From Eonycteris spelaea (lineage: Eukaryota; Chordata; Mammalia; Chiroptera; Pteropodidae), in the NCBI GenBank assembly GCA_003508835.1, contig PUFA01000006.1, forward strand, positions 124,001-188,000: DNA of 64,000 bases, given 5' to 3'. The notes beneath the pieces are model-generated. The model had not been told where the DNA came from, made no database searches, and saw only the letters and a list, made by a program, of their open reading frames with translations. Shown here one piece after another: positions 34,746-46,405 of the stretch. Position 1 is the stretch's first letter. Each line of letters begins with the position of its first letter. The translations under genes were made by a program, and so were the position numbers.

Positions 34746-35837
34746 TTCCCAAGAGCTCACATACTCACAGGGGAGATGAGATGACTACTCTGAGAGTCAC
34801 AGAAACCTGGCTTGTGTCGGAGTGACCCAGGAAGTTGCATAGACCAAATCCATGCCTGCTACAGGGGTGCCCCAGCCATGATGGAGCTAGGACTAGAACC
34901 TAGGACTCCTGCCTTCAAGCCTGGGACTCTGATTCCTGTCCTCAAAGTCCTCTGAATCTGGGATCCTTCAGTTCTAAGATGCAAAGCAAATTCATCTGAA
35001 TTCAAGATAGGCCTAGATGGACAGATTTGACTACGTTCTCCTATCTCCCAGTTCTAGGCATGTAGTGGGTGCTCTAGAAATGTCAACTGAGTGTCAGATA
35101 ATGGGGTGTTAGGGGGGCTGCTGTGGCTTCTTGGGGTTTGGGGCTGGAGGAGGCTGGCTTGGGGTAAGAATCTTCAGCCACTATTGGAGGAAATGGTGTC
35201 CTTCTAGACCTGCCACCTCCCCCTCCTCTCAGCGCCTGCAGCCACACTCAGAGGCCACCCAGCTGGCCATATGAGGGCCCTTTCCTTTTCCAGAGTAATA
35301 AAAGGAAAGGACATTTTTGGTAGAAAAGTCCCTCCTGCTCCCTGGGAACCCCCGGTGGCCGGATGAACTACGGGATATCCCAGAGGAAGCTGAAGGCAGG
35401 GGGCCCTCCGCCTACCCCCAGCACAATACAGCCAGGCTCTCTCTCCCACGCTGCATCAGCTGGCCTCCGGGCTTCCCCAGAGTTCATCTCATCCAGGCCC
35501 CTGCCTCCTAGCAGGCCTACAGGAAGCTTCTGCCACCTCTTTATTGGCTAACAGCAAGTCTGAGAGCACCTGTTTGGAGCTGAAGCCCTGCCCTCTGTGA
35601 AATGCAATGAATGTGGAAAGGAAACAAAACAGTATGGGAGGGCTGTGGGTGCTTGGCAGAAGGAACTAGGGCAGCTTGGAAATAGGGCAGGGACTCCAGA
35701 GGTGGGCCAGTGATGTGTAGGGAAGTCAAAGCCCGTTTGGTTAGGATCTGACCACCATGCTTCCCCATGCCCTTGGCCCTGGCAGAGCATCCTCAGGTCC
35801 TGTCACTGGACACCTGGCCCCTCCACCCAGCCTGGCC

Positions 35838-36255
35838 ATGGCATTGTGCCTGAAGCAGGTGTTCGCCAAAGACAAGACTTTCCGGCCGCGGAAGCGCTTC
35901 GAGCCCGGCACACAGCGTTTCGAGCTGTATAAGAAGGCACAGGCGTCGCTCAAGTCTGGCCTGGACCTGCGCAGTGTGGTGAGGTTGCCGCCTGGCGAAA
36001 GCATTGACGACTGGATCGCTGTGCATGTGGTGGACTTCTTCAACCGTATCAACCTCATCTACGGCACCATGGCAGAGCGCTGCAGCGAGACCACCTGCCC
36101 AGTCATGGCCGGAGGGCCCCGCTACGAGTACCGCTGGCAGGACGAGCGCCAGTACCGGCGGCCTGCCAAGCTGCCTGCGCCGCGCTACATGGCCTTGCTC
36201 ATGGACTGGATCGAGAGCCTCATCAACGACGAGGATGTCTTTCCCACGCGCGTTG
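35838..36255 (+). CDS. MOB3C: MOB3C coding exon with start codon
   Basis: 139 codons plus one base (G), ending DVFPTRV before gtgagt. G+C- and CpG-rich compared with the introns. The upstream exon border is either after ccttggccctggcag (35785) or after cccctccacccag (35830); both have good pyrimidine tracts. The open frame continues past the donor to 36329 but that part is intron. The minus-strand frame here is only a shadow of this exon. Confidence 0.96.
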
Positions 36256-38917
36256 GTGAGTGCCACCTGGCAGGCAGGTCAGGCCTGGCCAGGGAGGGAG
36301 GCAGTCACCGGAGCCCATTTCGCAGATGAGACGTTTAGTTTGATATAGCAATTCGGGAGGGGGGCGGGTGGGCGGGGAACCGGGGTGATGGTAATTTTCT
36401 TCCTCATTTTGTAGAAGAGGAAACTGAGGCATGGAGAGGTTCAATGACTGCTCAAGATCAGGTATCTTGAGCTAGAACTGCCTGACTCCCAGTTTAGGGC
36501 TCTTCTTGTCTGAAGGTTGAGTATCCCTTCAGGGACTACCCTGGCAAGACCACTGTGATTCTCAGAACCTTCCAGAAGAGGTGCCTCAAGGTTCTCCTAG
36601 CAGATCACCCCCTGGGCTGATGACTTGCAGCTTCCTAGGAGTTGTCTCTGACTCCTGGCCCCCGGAAAGCGCAGGGGGTGGGGATTGGGGGGCCAGATGG
36701 TATCTCTATCTCAGAGGGCTCTAAGGCAAGATTCTTCCTTGTCAGCCCAGGACACGGAGCCTTTTCTTATCTCAACTGGGCAGCCCTGGCGGGTGAGTGT
36801 AGGGAGAGATGAGTGATATCACCCTGACTCTGCTTCCCTACCCAAGGGCAGCTAGAGGGGGTATTGGCCCAGGAGCCAAGCAAGCATGACACTGTGTGCA
36901 TCACAACAGCCTCTCCCCCACCTGGCCCCACGTTCATCCCCATTAAGGCACTAGGAATCAGAGATGGGTGGGGCAGGGTGGTCAAGCCCAGAGGGGAGAA
37001 GTCTGAATACTGAGGGAAGCTGGGCACTGAGTCACAATTCAATGCCCACGGCCCCACCCCAGCTGGTAGCCTGCCATTTCCTGTACTATCTTGCCCAGTA
37101 ATGGGGATCTTCATTTCATATGGGAGAAAACTGAGGCGAAGAGAGGGACAGTGCACTGAATCAGGAGGGATTCCGAACCATACCTCAGGTCTCTTGGGGC
37201 CCAGGCCCCAAGTCTAGATGAGCAGGACGTCTGAGGGACCTGGGCTGGGCCTAGAAGGGCTCACAGGGAGGCAGGGCTCAACCTCATCCGAGAGCTATGA
37301 GGAAGGAGAAGGGCTCTCTGGAGCCAGGTGGATTAGTGTGGATCTGCGTCTGGGCTCTTATTCCCTTCTAGCCTTAACACCCTGGGCCTGTGAGACCCCA
37401 GGTGTCTGTTCCTTAACCCTGGAATGGCTCTGCCATAGCAGAGAACAGGGTATCGCCACGAAGATCTCTCTTCCTTAAGCACAGGGCTATACAAAATTGT
37501 GTCTTTTTTGCAGGTCCTGGAGCTTCTCTTGAGCAGGGGCACTGCAGGGCCGTACAAAGAGGGTTTGAATCCTGCCTTCAGTCTGTACTAATTAATAGTT
37601 AGTTATGTGGCCTTGGGCAAGATCTCCACCTTTATGCACTCCATTTTATCACATCTAGAATGGATATAATACTCATTATCATATCAAGTAAAAGGGGCAA
37701 AGGGCCAGCGCAGGGCCTGGCTCACAGATGGAAGTGTAAATGTTATTGACTATATGAAGGAATGAGAGATATCCGAATTAGTTCTTGAAGACAGTAATTC
37801 TCAGGATTCAGGTCTGGGGCCTACTGTGTGAATGCTGTAAAAAGGAGAGAGTCAGAGCAAGGCTGGAGAAGGAGGTCAGGATTATGAAAGGCCTTGAGCA
37901 GGTGCCATGCTGGGAAGTTAGGACTTAATCATGAAGACCCATGTTTTTAAAAATGAACCCAGATGTCAATGAGCCACTTTTGGAATTGTATCCAAGGGTG
38001 TCATGTGAGAGCACCTACAGATACACATATTTCTGGAGAGAGTTTGGGCATCACTTTCATCATAGTCTAAGAAGGGTTGGTCATTGACTCCAACCAGGTA
38101 GCAGAGGCCTGCTCAGGGTGATGGGGAAATGTGGAAGGTGATTTGTTTTTCAGCAGGAGAGAGGCACGGTCAGATTTTGCTTCATTAAAAAGGGAAGTAT
38201 GGGAGAAAGCAAACCATGAGATCTTTCTGTCTCCCACACCAAAGTGTGCTAGGGAAGAGGCCATTCTGGGTGAAGGCTGCCTGTATGGAAGAGCAGGGAA
38301 GGTTGGGCAGAGTTTCATACCAAGATGCTCATTCCCCACTTCTGCTCATCCATGCCCCCTTAGGAGTTCCCTTTCCCAAGAACTTCCAGCAGGTCTGCAA
38401 CAAGATCCTGACCCGCCTCTTCCGAGTCTTTGTCCACGTCTACATCCACCACTTCGACAGCATCCTCAGCATGGGGGCCGAGGCACACGTCAACACCTGC
38501 TATAAGCACTTCTACTACTTCATCCGCGAGTTCAGCTTGGTGGACCAACGGGAACTAGAGCCACTGGTGAGGCCAAGCCCCCACTGCCCTCCCCAACCAG
38601 GGCTAGCTTCTGAGTTTTCACATCCAAAGACTACCTGCTTCAAGAAAATCCCATACCTGTATAGATAAATTAGGGGATGGCAATTCATTTACAATGATTC
38701 TGTACTTAATAGAAAATTATTCAAGGGCCACTTTACAAACCCAGATCTGTAGCCTTGGGTTAGGGTGGGGGATGATGGAAAATTACCAAATTCAGGCAAA
38801 AAAAAGCAGCCAGGCTCTATGGTTTGGGAAGGGGCTACCTGGCAGGTTGAGCTCTGACTGACCCTTCCCCACCTTGTGTCTCTGCAGAGGGAAATGACAG
38901 AGCGGATCTGCCACTGA
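35838..38917 (+). CDS. MOB3C: MOB3C, MOB kinase activator 3C
   Basis: Joined exons 35838-36255, 38364-38576 and 38888-38917 encode a complete 216-residue Mob/phocein protein, the length of human MOB3C and nearly identical to it (starts [20 protein letters not shown], ends REMTERICH). MOB proteins are small adaptors. MOB1 activates NDR/LATS kinases in Hippo signalling, while MOB3 members do not bind those kinases the same way and are tied to apoptotic signalling or RNase P in reports. The zinc-site residues are present: Cys82 and Cys87 in RCSETTCP, His164 and His169 in [10 protein letters not shown]. Phases and GT/AG borders are all consistent. The start at 35838 has good context (ggccATGg). 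An in-frame ATG at 35757 would add 27 residues if that segment is transcribed. Confidence 0.97.
36256..38363 (+). other. MOB3C intron with MIR remnants
   Basis: About 2.1 kb. A reverse MIR lies at 36385-36505 (tgtagaagaggaaactgagg), another weaker one at 37095-37200 and a forward MIR at 37560-37745 (gttatgtggccttgggcaag). The rest, including 37860-38230, looks like degenerate L2-type sequence. No further exon is seen. Confidence 0.55.
38364..38576 (+). CDS. MOB3C: MOB3C coding exon 2
   Basis: Enters with GA completing the split Gly codon, then [20 protein letters not shown] through [20 protein letters not shown] to EPL. Acceptor ccccttag, donor gtgagg. Holds both zinc-site histidines. Compared with human, T to N follows QQVC. 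Confidence 0.97.
38888..38917 (+). CDS. MOB3C: MOB3C last coding exon segment
   Basis: Nine codons plus stop ([12 protein letters not shown]) after a tctctgcag acceptor. Identical to the human C-terminus as I recall it. Confidence 0.95.
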   Translation, partial: REMTERICH

Positions 38918-39307
38918 GCCCAGGCCTGGACATTGTTGCCTGTCAGATGGACCATCTGAACACAGAGTTGCTAAGGGAGGGACCCTCAGGAGTCTGGTGG
39001 CAGAGGAACCTGAAGGCCCTGGACCCCCTCCACACATCCAAAGCCCCTGGACTTCTGGTTCTCAGGAGTCTGCCCACATGTCCCCTGACTGCTTGTGAAT
39101 GGAGAGGGGGAATATTTAAAGGTGGGAAAACAGAAGGAAAGGAAGGGGTAAACCTCTGACATGAAGTCTGAGGTTGGGGTGGGCTAGAGGCCTTCTGCTC
39201 TGATATGTGACCTTTCCAAGCCTACCTGGGAAATTGTGGATGTGGCTGAGGTGATGGCAAGTCAGATACAAGAGAGTGAGCAGCCTGTGTGTGAATGAGC
39301 ACAGATG

Positions 39308-39311
<4 letters not shown>

Positions 39312-39345
<34 letters not shown>
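39312..39345 (+). repeat. (GT)17 microsatellite in the MOB3C 3' UTR
   Basis: An uninterrupted GT tract of about 34 bp about 400 nt after the MOB3C stop codon. The length and purity suggest it is polymorphic. Confidence 0.9.
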
Positions 39346-39346
<1 letters not shown>

Positions 39347-40888
39347 TTTAACTGTGGGGTGTGTCTGTGAGAGCTGGCTGCCTTAGACCCTCCATAGCAC
39401 ATAATAGGCCCTCATAAATGTTAGATAAATAGATGAATGGAAGAAACAAAGGAATGAGGGAGGTAGAGGAGGAGGGATTGGGACCATCAGGCCATGATCA
39501 CTTTAGGAGTGATGACAGGTCACTGTCCCCACTTGGTGTGTCTGGCCAATGTGTGTAAGTGCACAAAATATGGTTGTAGAGGTAGCTCTATGAAACTTCT
39601 AGGCTGCCTTCTTCCATCAGCGTGAATTCTGAGGAGCTGTGAAGAGATAGGAAGAGGACCCTCATCCTAGGTACCTAAAGCCATAGCCCACCACAGACAC
39701 AGGTTCTGATTGCTCAGCCAGTGATGCCCGTTTGCTGTCATTTCACTCTTTCCTCTGCCTCCAGGAAGGCCTGATTATAAACAGCCTCTTGGGGGTTGGG
39801 GATGATCCCTCATGTCCTCAAAGTTTCACTGGCTCTTACATTGAGAATCAGATGATCCAGTCTAGCTCCCAGAATCTGAAGCCCAGCACAGAATAATCCT
39901 CCAACCCAAGGATCTAGTGGAACTCAAATTGGGAAATTCCGGAGTCTTGTCTCCCATCCTGGGACATTGAGGACCACATGACTAGTGAATGGACCCTTCC
40001 AAGCTTGGAGAGCTCCCATCCTGCAAGTACTTGCCTCTTTCTCAACTATCCCTGAGACATTCCATCTGGTTGGCTCTCAGAGCATAGCTGTCCACAGAGA
40101 AACTGGGATGTACATTCAGACTCCATTACTCGGCACCCCGTGCCCAACCCTGTGCTCAGACCCACAGGTGGAGAAACTGAGGCAGGGACAGGGCCCTCCC
40201 CTCCCAGAGTCTCCATGCTGGGAGGCCAGGATAGAGAGCCAAAAGGGACCTAAGGTTCATCCCGAGTCACTCACAGGCTCCTCCATGTACCTAGGAGGAG
40301 ACTGAAGCCGGGAAGAGAGGAAGGAGCAACTGTCCAAGGCCTCACAGCAAGGCTGTTGTGGAGCTGGAATAGGAACCAGGGGTCCTGACTCCCACTCCAG
40401 AGCCTATGGATTGCTATATAGGGAGATGAGAAGCGCATGGAAAGAGGGTTTGACAACCCTTCTCCGGGACACAACAGTTCCCACTTTGAGCAAGGACTTC
40501 TAGCCTGATGCCAGAGTGCCCCACCTCCCCGCAGATCCGCTGGGATTATCTGCTGAGCCAAGCCTCTAAAATCATGACCCTCTTCATGGCCCAGCAGCTG
40601 CCCGATTTCTGGGGAAGCAGATGGTGCTTCTGGGGCCAGGCAGCTGGAGAAGACTGCCTCTGGAGAAGTTCCCGAGAGAAACACACTGGCCCGGCAGCTT
40701 TGCCAGAGGTTTGCATGGCAGGCGGGCGGGGGTTGTCAAAGATTCCCCCAAAGAGGACTGTGGATTGGAAGATGGATTCTAGATTGTGGCTGGTGCTGAT
40801 TGCAGAGGCGGGTGGGATAAGACAGGAGGGGGTGGGGAAATCTATTTTTGTGAAACAAGGAAGACTTTATTGTTGTTATTTTTGGTAA

Positions 40889-40894
40889 AATAAA
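40889..40894 (+). terminator. MOB3C polyadenylation signal
   Basis: AATAAA in the context tttggtaaaataaaggaggc, followed after about 15-20 nt by ctgcattggtgggaaactgt, whose GT-rich start could be the downstream element. Position suits a 2-kb MOB3C 3' UTR. Confidence 0.65.
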
Positions 40895-40914
40895 GGAGGC
40901 AAACTAAAGCTGCA

Positions 40915-43570
40915 TTGGTGGGAAACTGTGGTCTGGGTGCCACATGGCTCCTGGGCAGCCTGTGGAAGGCACTGGGCCAGAATGGGGCAGGGAGGGCTTT
41001 TTGTCCTGAGATCCTGGGCCATATGGAGGGCTGGCTGATGTGGTCATATCTGGCCCAGCTCTCCAGGGTGGAGACACCAAGGTTTTCCCAGGGCTCTGGG
41101 AATTCTGGACCCAGAATTCCTGGACTAGGCTAGGACCGTATGAGTGGGGAGGGCTGGCCCTTGCCTTCATGGAACTGTTTCTTGGGAGTCTTTCCTTGTT
41201 TCAGCTCCGGTCACCTGGCACTGGCTGTTTTCACCTCACCCTCTTAATTGGGTGGTTTATTGGATGGAGCTAATGGGTTAAGGAACAGGGCAGAAACACA
41301 GTTCTAACCCCAGTCACAGCAGCAGAAACCCTTCTCAAGAAAAAGCTGTTTGTGGAGTACTGGCTAGAGTTCAAGGTTGGGGTGGCAAGGCATGGGGCTG
41401 ATTCCTGAGCTTATTCCCCAGGAGACACTTGACTCTCTTAGCTCAGGTCTTGCTCTTATTCCACTACCCCGTACCTTCAAGCTGCCCAAACAAGTTGAAA
41501 AACAGCTTGGTTCTTAAGAGTCAGAGCTCTCCCCCCTACCTAAGAAGGAGACAATCTGGCTTTGTTCAGTGGCTCTCCTGGGAGGCAGAGGCCTGGGTTC
41601 CAGTCTCAGCCCAGCTCCTAGGGTACTATGCCAAGCCCTTTTCCCCTCCAGACCTTAATTACCCTCATCTATTTCATGACAAGGAGTGGGAATGAGGAAA
41701 TGATTGATTCTTACTTCCTTCAATACAGTCTGTGGATCATTCACAATAATAATAATAGCTAATACTCATTATGTATCACGTACAGTTCTAAATGCTTATA
41801 TAATAGCCCATCAAATCAGGTTTGTTTTTGCTAGCTGCCTGGCTCCCTTTTTGGCACCTAGTATCCCTCCTTTCACTAGGATTTGTAAGGCCCTCCACTC
41901 TGCTGCCCCTTCATGCTCACCAGAGGAGGCCCAGGTCCAGCATTCTAAAAGGTGGTTCTGCTTGTACACCTCCTGTGACAGATCACTCACTACCTCATCA
42001 ATTACTAGATAGCTTAGACTCTTAGAAAGTTAGGCTCTGGGTTCATAGTTGTTTTGAAATACACCATGGTAGTGAGGGTAGATTTATTTCAGAGCTGTGT
42101 GGCCAAGGTCTGTACCTTATAAGTTGTGACAAAATGGCTTTGAGAAATTCAGAAAGGGATGCTTAGAGAAGACTAGACAGAGATGAGAGAAAGGAGGAAA
42201 CAAGAGAGTTGGGGCCTCCACAACACAGAAGAAAGATCCCCCCCAAACAGGGCAGAACTCAGCAGGCAAGGCTCCTATAATAGGCAATGTACCAGAGGTA
42301 AAGGGACAATTTGGTTGGGCCAGGCTGTGGAAGGCTTTGTTTTCCTTTGGTTCAGGATCCATAAAAATATTCGGAGCAGGGAACAAGGAAGCAAGCCATT
42401 CTCGTCACCTTGGGGCAGAGCATCTATCTACTGAATAAAGGCTTCCCCATTACCCTTGGCCCTCATGAACACTGCAGCCTCCTCTTTGAAGTTTCCTGTT
42501 GCTTCTCCCACTGTCCACCCCTTGGAGCTGTGTGTAATGTGTGGTGAAGGGAGCTGCAATCATGGCTGGAGCTCCACCTGAATTAGGGGAGCCTTCCTTG
42601 AGCCCTTCCTCCTCTGAGCTATCCAGAGCCCTCATCTCTGGTGTTAACTGAACTTGGTTACCATATGGAGGAGATAGCAATTTTGAGAACCTGGACTGGA
42701 ACATAGGCCGAGTGACTCAGGAGCAGCTGGCTATTGAGACATTCAGGGAAGAGAGGGGAACAGGCCAGCAAGGCCTCTAGGATATAAAGTTTGGGTGGGC
42801 CTGGAAGGTGAAGGTGGGAGAGATCAGAATGTACAGGGGCCTTCAAGGTGGATTGAGTGATTCTGGAAGTGACTAATACAGAAGCTTGGGAGACACCCCA
42901 AACCTGCCTAGCTCCAGGCTTCACTCAGACTGGGAAACCTAGCAAAGCCCTGAAAGTCCCTTAATGTTCCAGACCTCCTATCATGTAGATAAGAAGACTG
43001 AGCCCAGAAGGGGGAAGGGAACCAATGTTTGTCAGGTGGGTGATGGGAAAGAAGTTCGAGAGGCTTTTTAAACTAGCATTGCTCACTAGACCCTCCAAGC
43101 AACCCTGAGACACAGGGAAAGGATATTCCTTCTATTTCACAACAGAGGAAACCCTTGAGTCAGGACCTGACTCATTACCTCATCACATTTGCATCCTGGA
43201 AGAGGGACTGTGGCTGTTTGAAATATTAATTTATTTGCAGCTGGTTTTCTCCAAGAAATGAACTTTTGAGGCTTTTATTTTGAACTACTGGAGGTAATGC
43301 TTCAGTTAGTCAAGGAGAAACTTTCATGGTTAAATCATAGATACCCAAACCTTTTAAGAAATTTTACAGAACTAGCTCTCATTTCAGAAAAGATCGACAT
43401 TTCCCCATATGTAAAAGGCTTTTTAAAAATTCCTTCCTGGCATGCAGAAGGTCTCTGTAAACATTAATTACACCTGCCGTTTCCTGGCCACTTCCCTCCT
43501 GACACCACCCAAGCTTGTTGACCTTCACTCCGAGTAAATAGCCTCGGAAAAGCTAAGACCCACTCCCTAC
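40915..43570. other. MOB3C-MKNK1 intergenic region
   Basis: About 2.6 kb between the MOB3C polyadenylation signal and the MKNK1 CpG island. It has a reverse MIR fragment at 41735-41825 (tcattatgtatcacgtacag) and weak L2-like sequence at 42120-42960. I see no gene. Confidence 0.55.
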
Positions 43571-43574
43571 CCAG

Positions 43575-44050
43575 CAATCTCCCCGCCCCTCTTTATCACG
43601 CCTGCGCAGTATACTTAGCCGCCCCCCCGCCGTCTCCCTGGGTGTAGCCATCAAGGCGCAGACGCAGATCCGCCCCTCGCACCCCTCCGGTCGACCCCGC
43701 CCCTTGGGTCTAGTACCGCCTCTTCCGCGTTCTCGGCAGACCGGTTTGCAGGTGGGGTTGCGCGCGGCAGGTCCTGTGAAGAGTCAGCTGAGGTAAAGAA
43801 AAGACAGCGAAGCGTCCCTGCAAGTGCAATGGGATGGGCAGGGGGCGGTCTGTGAGTGAGTTAGTGTGTTCGGGACGAGGAAGGGAGGGCCTTCAGAATG
43901 GCCCGAGGTCACGATCCGATTCAACGGCGGGGGGCAGCCGAAGGAGACGCTTCTTTAGGACCCTTCTCAGGGCTCCATCTGTGACTTGCCAGGGCTCCGT
44001 CTCTAACGAGCTCAGAGCGCGGTGTGTGTCCCCGGTCGGGGCTCAGCCTG
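43575..44050 (+). promoter_or_regulatory. MKNK1: CpG island promoter of MKNK1
   Basis: CpG- and G+C-rich block with no TATA box. GC boxes occur at about 43581-43590 (ccccgcccct) and 43694-43703 (ccccgcccct). A cgcctgcgcagt site at 43609-43620 resembles an NRF1 half-site. The island covers a short exon ending at a donor at 43793, on the strand of MKNK1. Housekeeping-type initiation at several sites is expected. Confidence 0.7.
43640..43792 (+). other. MKNK1: MKNK1 untranslated exon 1 (start approximate)
   Basis: Sequence ending gtcctgtgaagagtcagctg plus ag, directly before the donor gtaaag at 43793. Its place in the island and the downstream MKNK1 exons make it the first exon of that gene. 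The 5' limit is not determined by sequence. Confidence 0.55.
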
Positions 44051-44165
44051 TGCCTAGGGTCAGGGCTTGGGTCATGACAGGTGTCCGAGGTCAGAGCTCA
44101 GACTGGGGCCAATTTGAGACTCAGTCCCTATCAGGCTGTGCGGCTGGGCTCAAGGCTCAGAGGTT
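43965..44165 (+). repeat. Degenerate ~24-30 bp tandem repeat in MKNK1 intron 1
   Basis: Imperfect repeats around ggtcagggctcag-like text: gccagggctccgtctctaac, cggtcggggctcagcctgtg, agggtcagggcttgggtcat, gaggtcagagctcagactgg and gactcagtccctatcaggct. Shares its unit with 34540-34745. Confidence 0.55.
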
Positions 44166-44389
44166 ATCTAACATCGTGACTAGTTTTTCATGTGAGAAAT
44201 TTCTAATATCCGAACATTATTTTAAAGTTAACTGTTTTCATTTAAAAGCTCCTGACGTGTGGATCACTGTACAGTAAGGAGAGAGAATAGTGTCGGCTGC
44301 AGTCTCTCTCCTTAGGAGTTTCCAGGCTACCTGTCAGATTGTAAGTAGCAGATCAGAAGCCAGTGTGGGTGACAGGAATGAAATGTTGG

Positions 44390-44602
44390 AAGTGTTTGAC
44401 TTTGGGTCAGACAGTTCTGGGTCCAGATCTCACCCCTGCCACTTCCTATTTGTGTGTCCTTGGGCAGGTCATTTCTCCTCCCAGAACTTCAGTTTCCCTG
44501 TATAAAAAATGTATAGTAGGGTCATTGTGAAAGCTGAATAGGATTACATGTGTCGCCTAGTATGGCACCTGTCATGAAATGGGTGCTGAATACTTGGTGC
44601 AT
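44390..44602 (+). repeat. MIR SINE
   Basis: MIR: gttctgggtccagatctcac, ccttgggcaggtcatttctc and atggcacctgtcatgaaatg. Confidence 0.75.
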
Positions 44603-45269
44603 GTAATGAGTGTGATTTATATGAACTAGGTCATTTTAGACTAGGGTACTTTAGAGAAGCCACGGGAGAAGAGTTGAGGTGACCTAAAAGCCTAAAGCCT
44701 CAGTGGAATTTATAGGTGGAACTGACCTTGCAGGATGGGAAGAGAACTGATGCTTATTGCCCACGTGCCAGGTGCCATGCTGGGCAGTTGATATATATGG
44801 TATCACTGAATCTTCAGCCATCGGTCAGGTGCTTTCAGCCCCACTCACCCTTAGCTTCAGCCCCTCTAAAGAAAGCTAGACTGGAAGTGATATAAAGAGG
44901 AGACCCAGGGTTGGATGTTTATATGGAGCTGGGCCAGCTGAAGACTTGGGTGCCTCCCTCTCCAACTTCTCCCACATCAGCTCTTCCCTTTTTGTGATCC
45001 AATAGAATAATTGGGTTCTTGACTTGGTCCAGGAGGCCTGTTACTCTAGTGCTCTAGCAGATTTGGATGGTTAGAGGGCCTGGCAAATGAGCATCTCTTA
45101 AAGTCAGCTTGCATGAAGCTGGATCAGGGAAGTTCTGTGAATGGATCCTGTTGGATTCCTGCACATGCTTCCAAAATGCTTGTGGTTTTCTGTTATGTGG
45201 TCTCATAGTAATCTGGTAACTTGATTCCTTTTGCATCCTCTTCATGGGTGCCCATGTTATCTTCCTGAG

Positions 45270-45782
45270 ATAGTAGTCTCATTATGTTATATCTCTGCTC
45301 AGAAACCTTGGGAGGCTTCACTGCCTGCTATATAGAGTTTAGCTTCTTCAGCCTCATAGACAAGTTCCTCCATAATCTTGTTCCCAAACCTCTTTCCTGT
45401 CCTGTTTCCCTTTGTTCTCCCAAACCTGCACCCTGTGCTCTAGTCAAAACAACTTTTTGTTTCTTAACACACCCTACATGTTTCTTTGCTTATATGCTCT
45501 CTTCCTAGAGTTTCCTCCTTCTCCTTATCTTTCAAGGCCCATGTTCTTATAACCTGTCAGTGAAATGTCTCTGATCCCCTGCAAGGTTAGTTGCACCACC
45601 CTTCCCATCTTCTGTAGCTGAGGCCACATCTCTAAGATAGCTCCAGTCGCAGTCTGCCTTGGGGTAGGTACATCAGGTCATATGTACTCTGAGTATGTTG
45701 GTGGCAAAGGACCTTGTCTGTTGTATTTCTCCTCTGCCTGGCACATAGTAGGCCTCTGCAGTGTTTGCAGTTGAATGAGTCA
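45270..45782 (+). repeat. L2 LINE 3' region
   Basis: About 510 bp of L2: cataatcttgttcccaaacc, tctttgcttatatgctctct, ctttcaaggcccatgttctt, gtgaaatgtctctgatcccc and tgcctggcacatagtaggcc. One of the longest L2 copies here. Confidence 0.85.
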
Positions 45783-46229
45783 GGCCATTTTTTATTTACT
45801 CACTTTGGTTTTTGTTTTATGAGCTTTCAGGTTCAAAGTGGGTTGTGTTTTTCCTTCTTTTTATGCCTAAGAAGAGCCCTCGTGTAGATTGGTTATACCT
45901 TAATTACAGGTATCAAAGGCAAGAAAGTGAAGGAATTCTGCACAAGGCACTATTCTTCATCGCAACCCTTGTTTTTAGACTCTTATCTTGCCTTTGCAGT
46001 GGGTTTTGGTGGGAGGGAGGAGTGCTCTCTGTTCAGGGACCTGCAGTAAGTGTGTTATGGTTAACAAAGGGGAAAGCACACAGGTGGTTTACTAATCAAT
46101 TGTCCTGACCTTAGCCTTGGCCCCTACCATCAGGGAACCAGCTGCTATGCATTTCACATTTTTCCTTGCCAACAGCTTCAGCATATGGAACTGGAGGCTC
46201 TTTGTGATAGTAGAAAAACATACATTGTT

Positions 46230-46405
46230 GAAGGCAGAAGGAACTTGAGAACCATCTGTTTTACCTCTTTAATTTTACAGATGGGGACAGGCCCAGAGGG
46301 GAAAGGACTTGATCAACATTGCACAAGGAATCAGTCAATGGTGGAAATAGTACTGGAAGTGAAAGTCCTGGCTGTTTGGTTTTGTCCAATCTACTACATT
46401 ATTAA
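46230..46405 (-). repeat. MIR SINE (reverse)
   Basis: Reverse MIR: aattttacagatggggacag, gcccagaggggaaaggactt and gatcaacattgcacaaggaa. Confidence 0.6.

Larger units (their letters stand above)
38918..40912 (+). other. MOB3C: MOB3C 3' untranslated region
   Basis: About 2 kb from the stop codon to the AATAAA at 40889-40894. It contains a (GT)n microsatellite at 39312-39345 and a reverse MIR remnant near 40290-40410. Short open frames here on both strands have no support as genes. Confidence 0.65.

Noticed and set aside
35793..36266. 157-codon minus-strand open frame
   Set aside because: Antisense shadow of the G+C-rich MOB3C coding exon, without family resemblance.
36256..36329. Continuation of the MOB3C open frame beyond the exon (190-codon frame)
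   Set aside because: A consensus gtgagt donor at 36256 and a phase-matched acceptor at 38363 continue the conserved protein, so this stretch is intron.
40271..40888. Two open frames of 126-137 codons on opposite strands
   Set aside because: They lie in the MOB3C 3' UTR over a MIR remnant, with no conserved features.
43834..44277. 147-codon + frame after the MKNK1 island
   Set aside because: Lies in intron 1 over a degenerate tandem repeat, with Arg/Ser-rich translation and no homology that I recognise.
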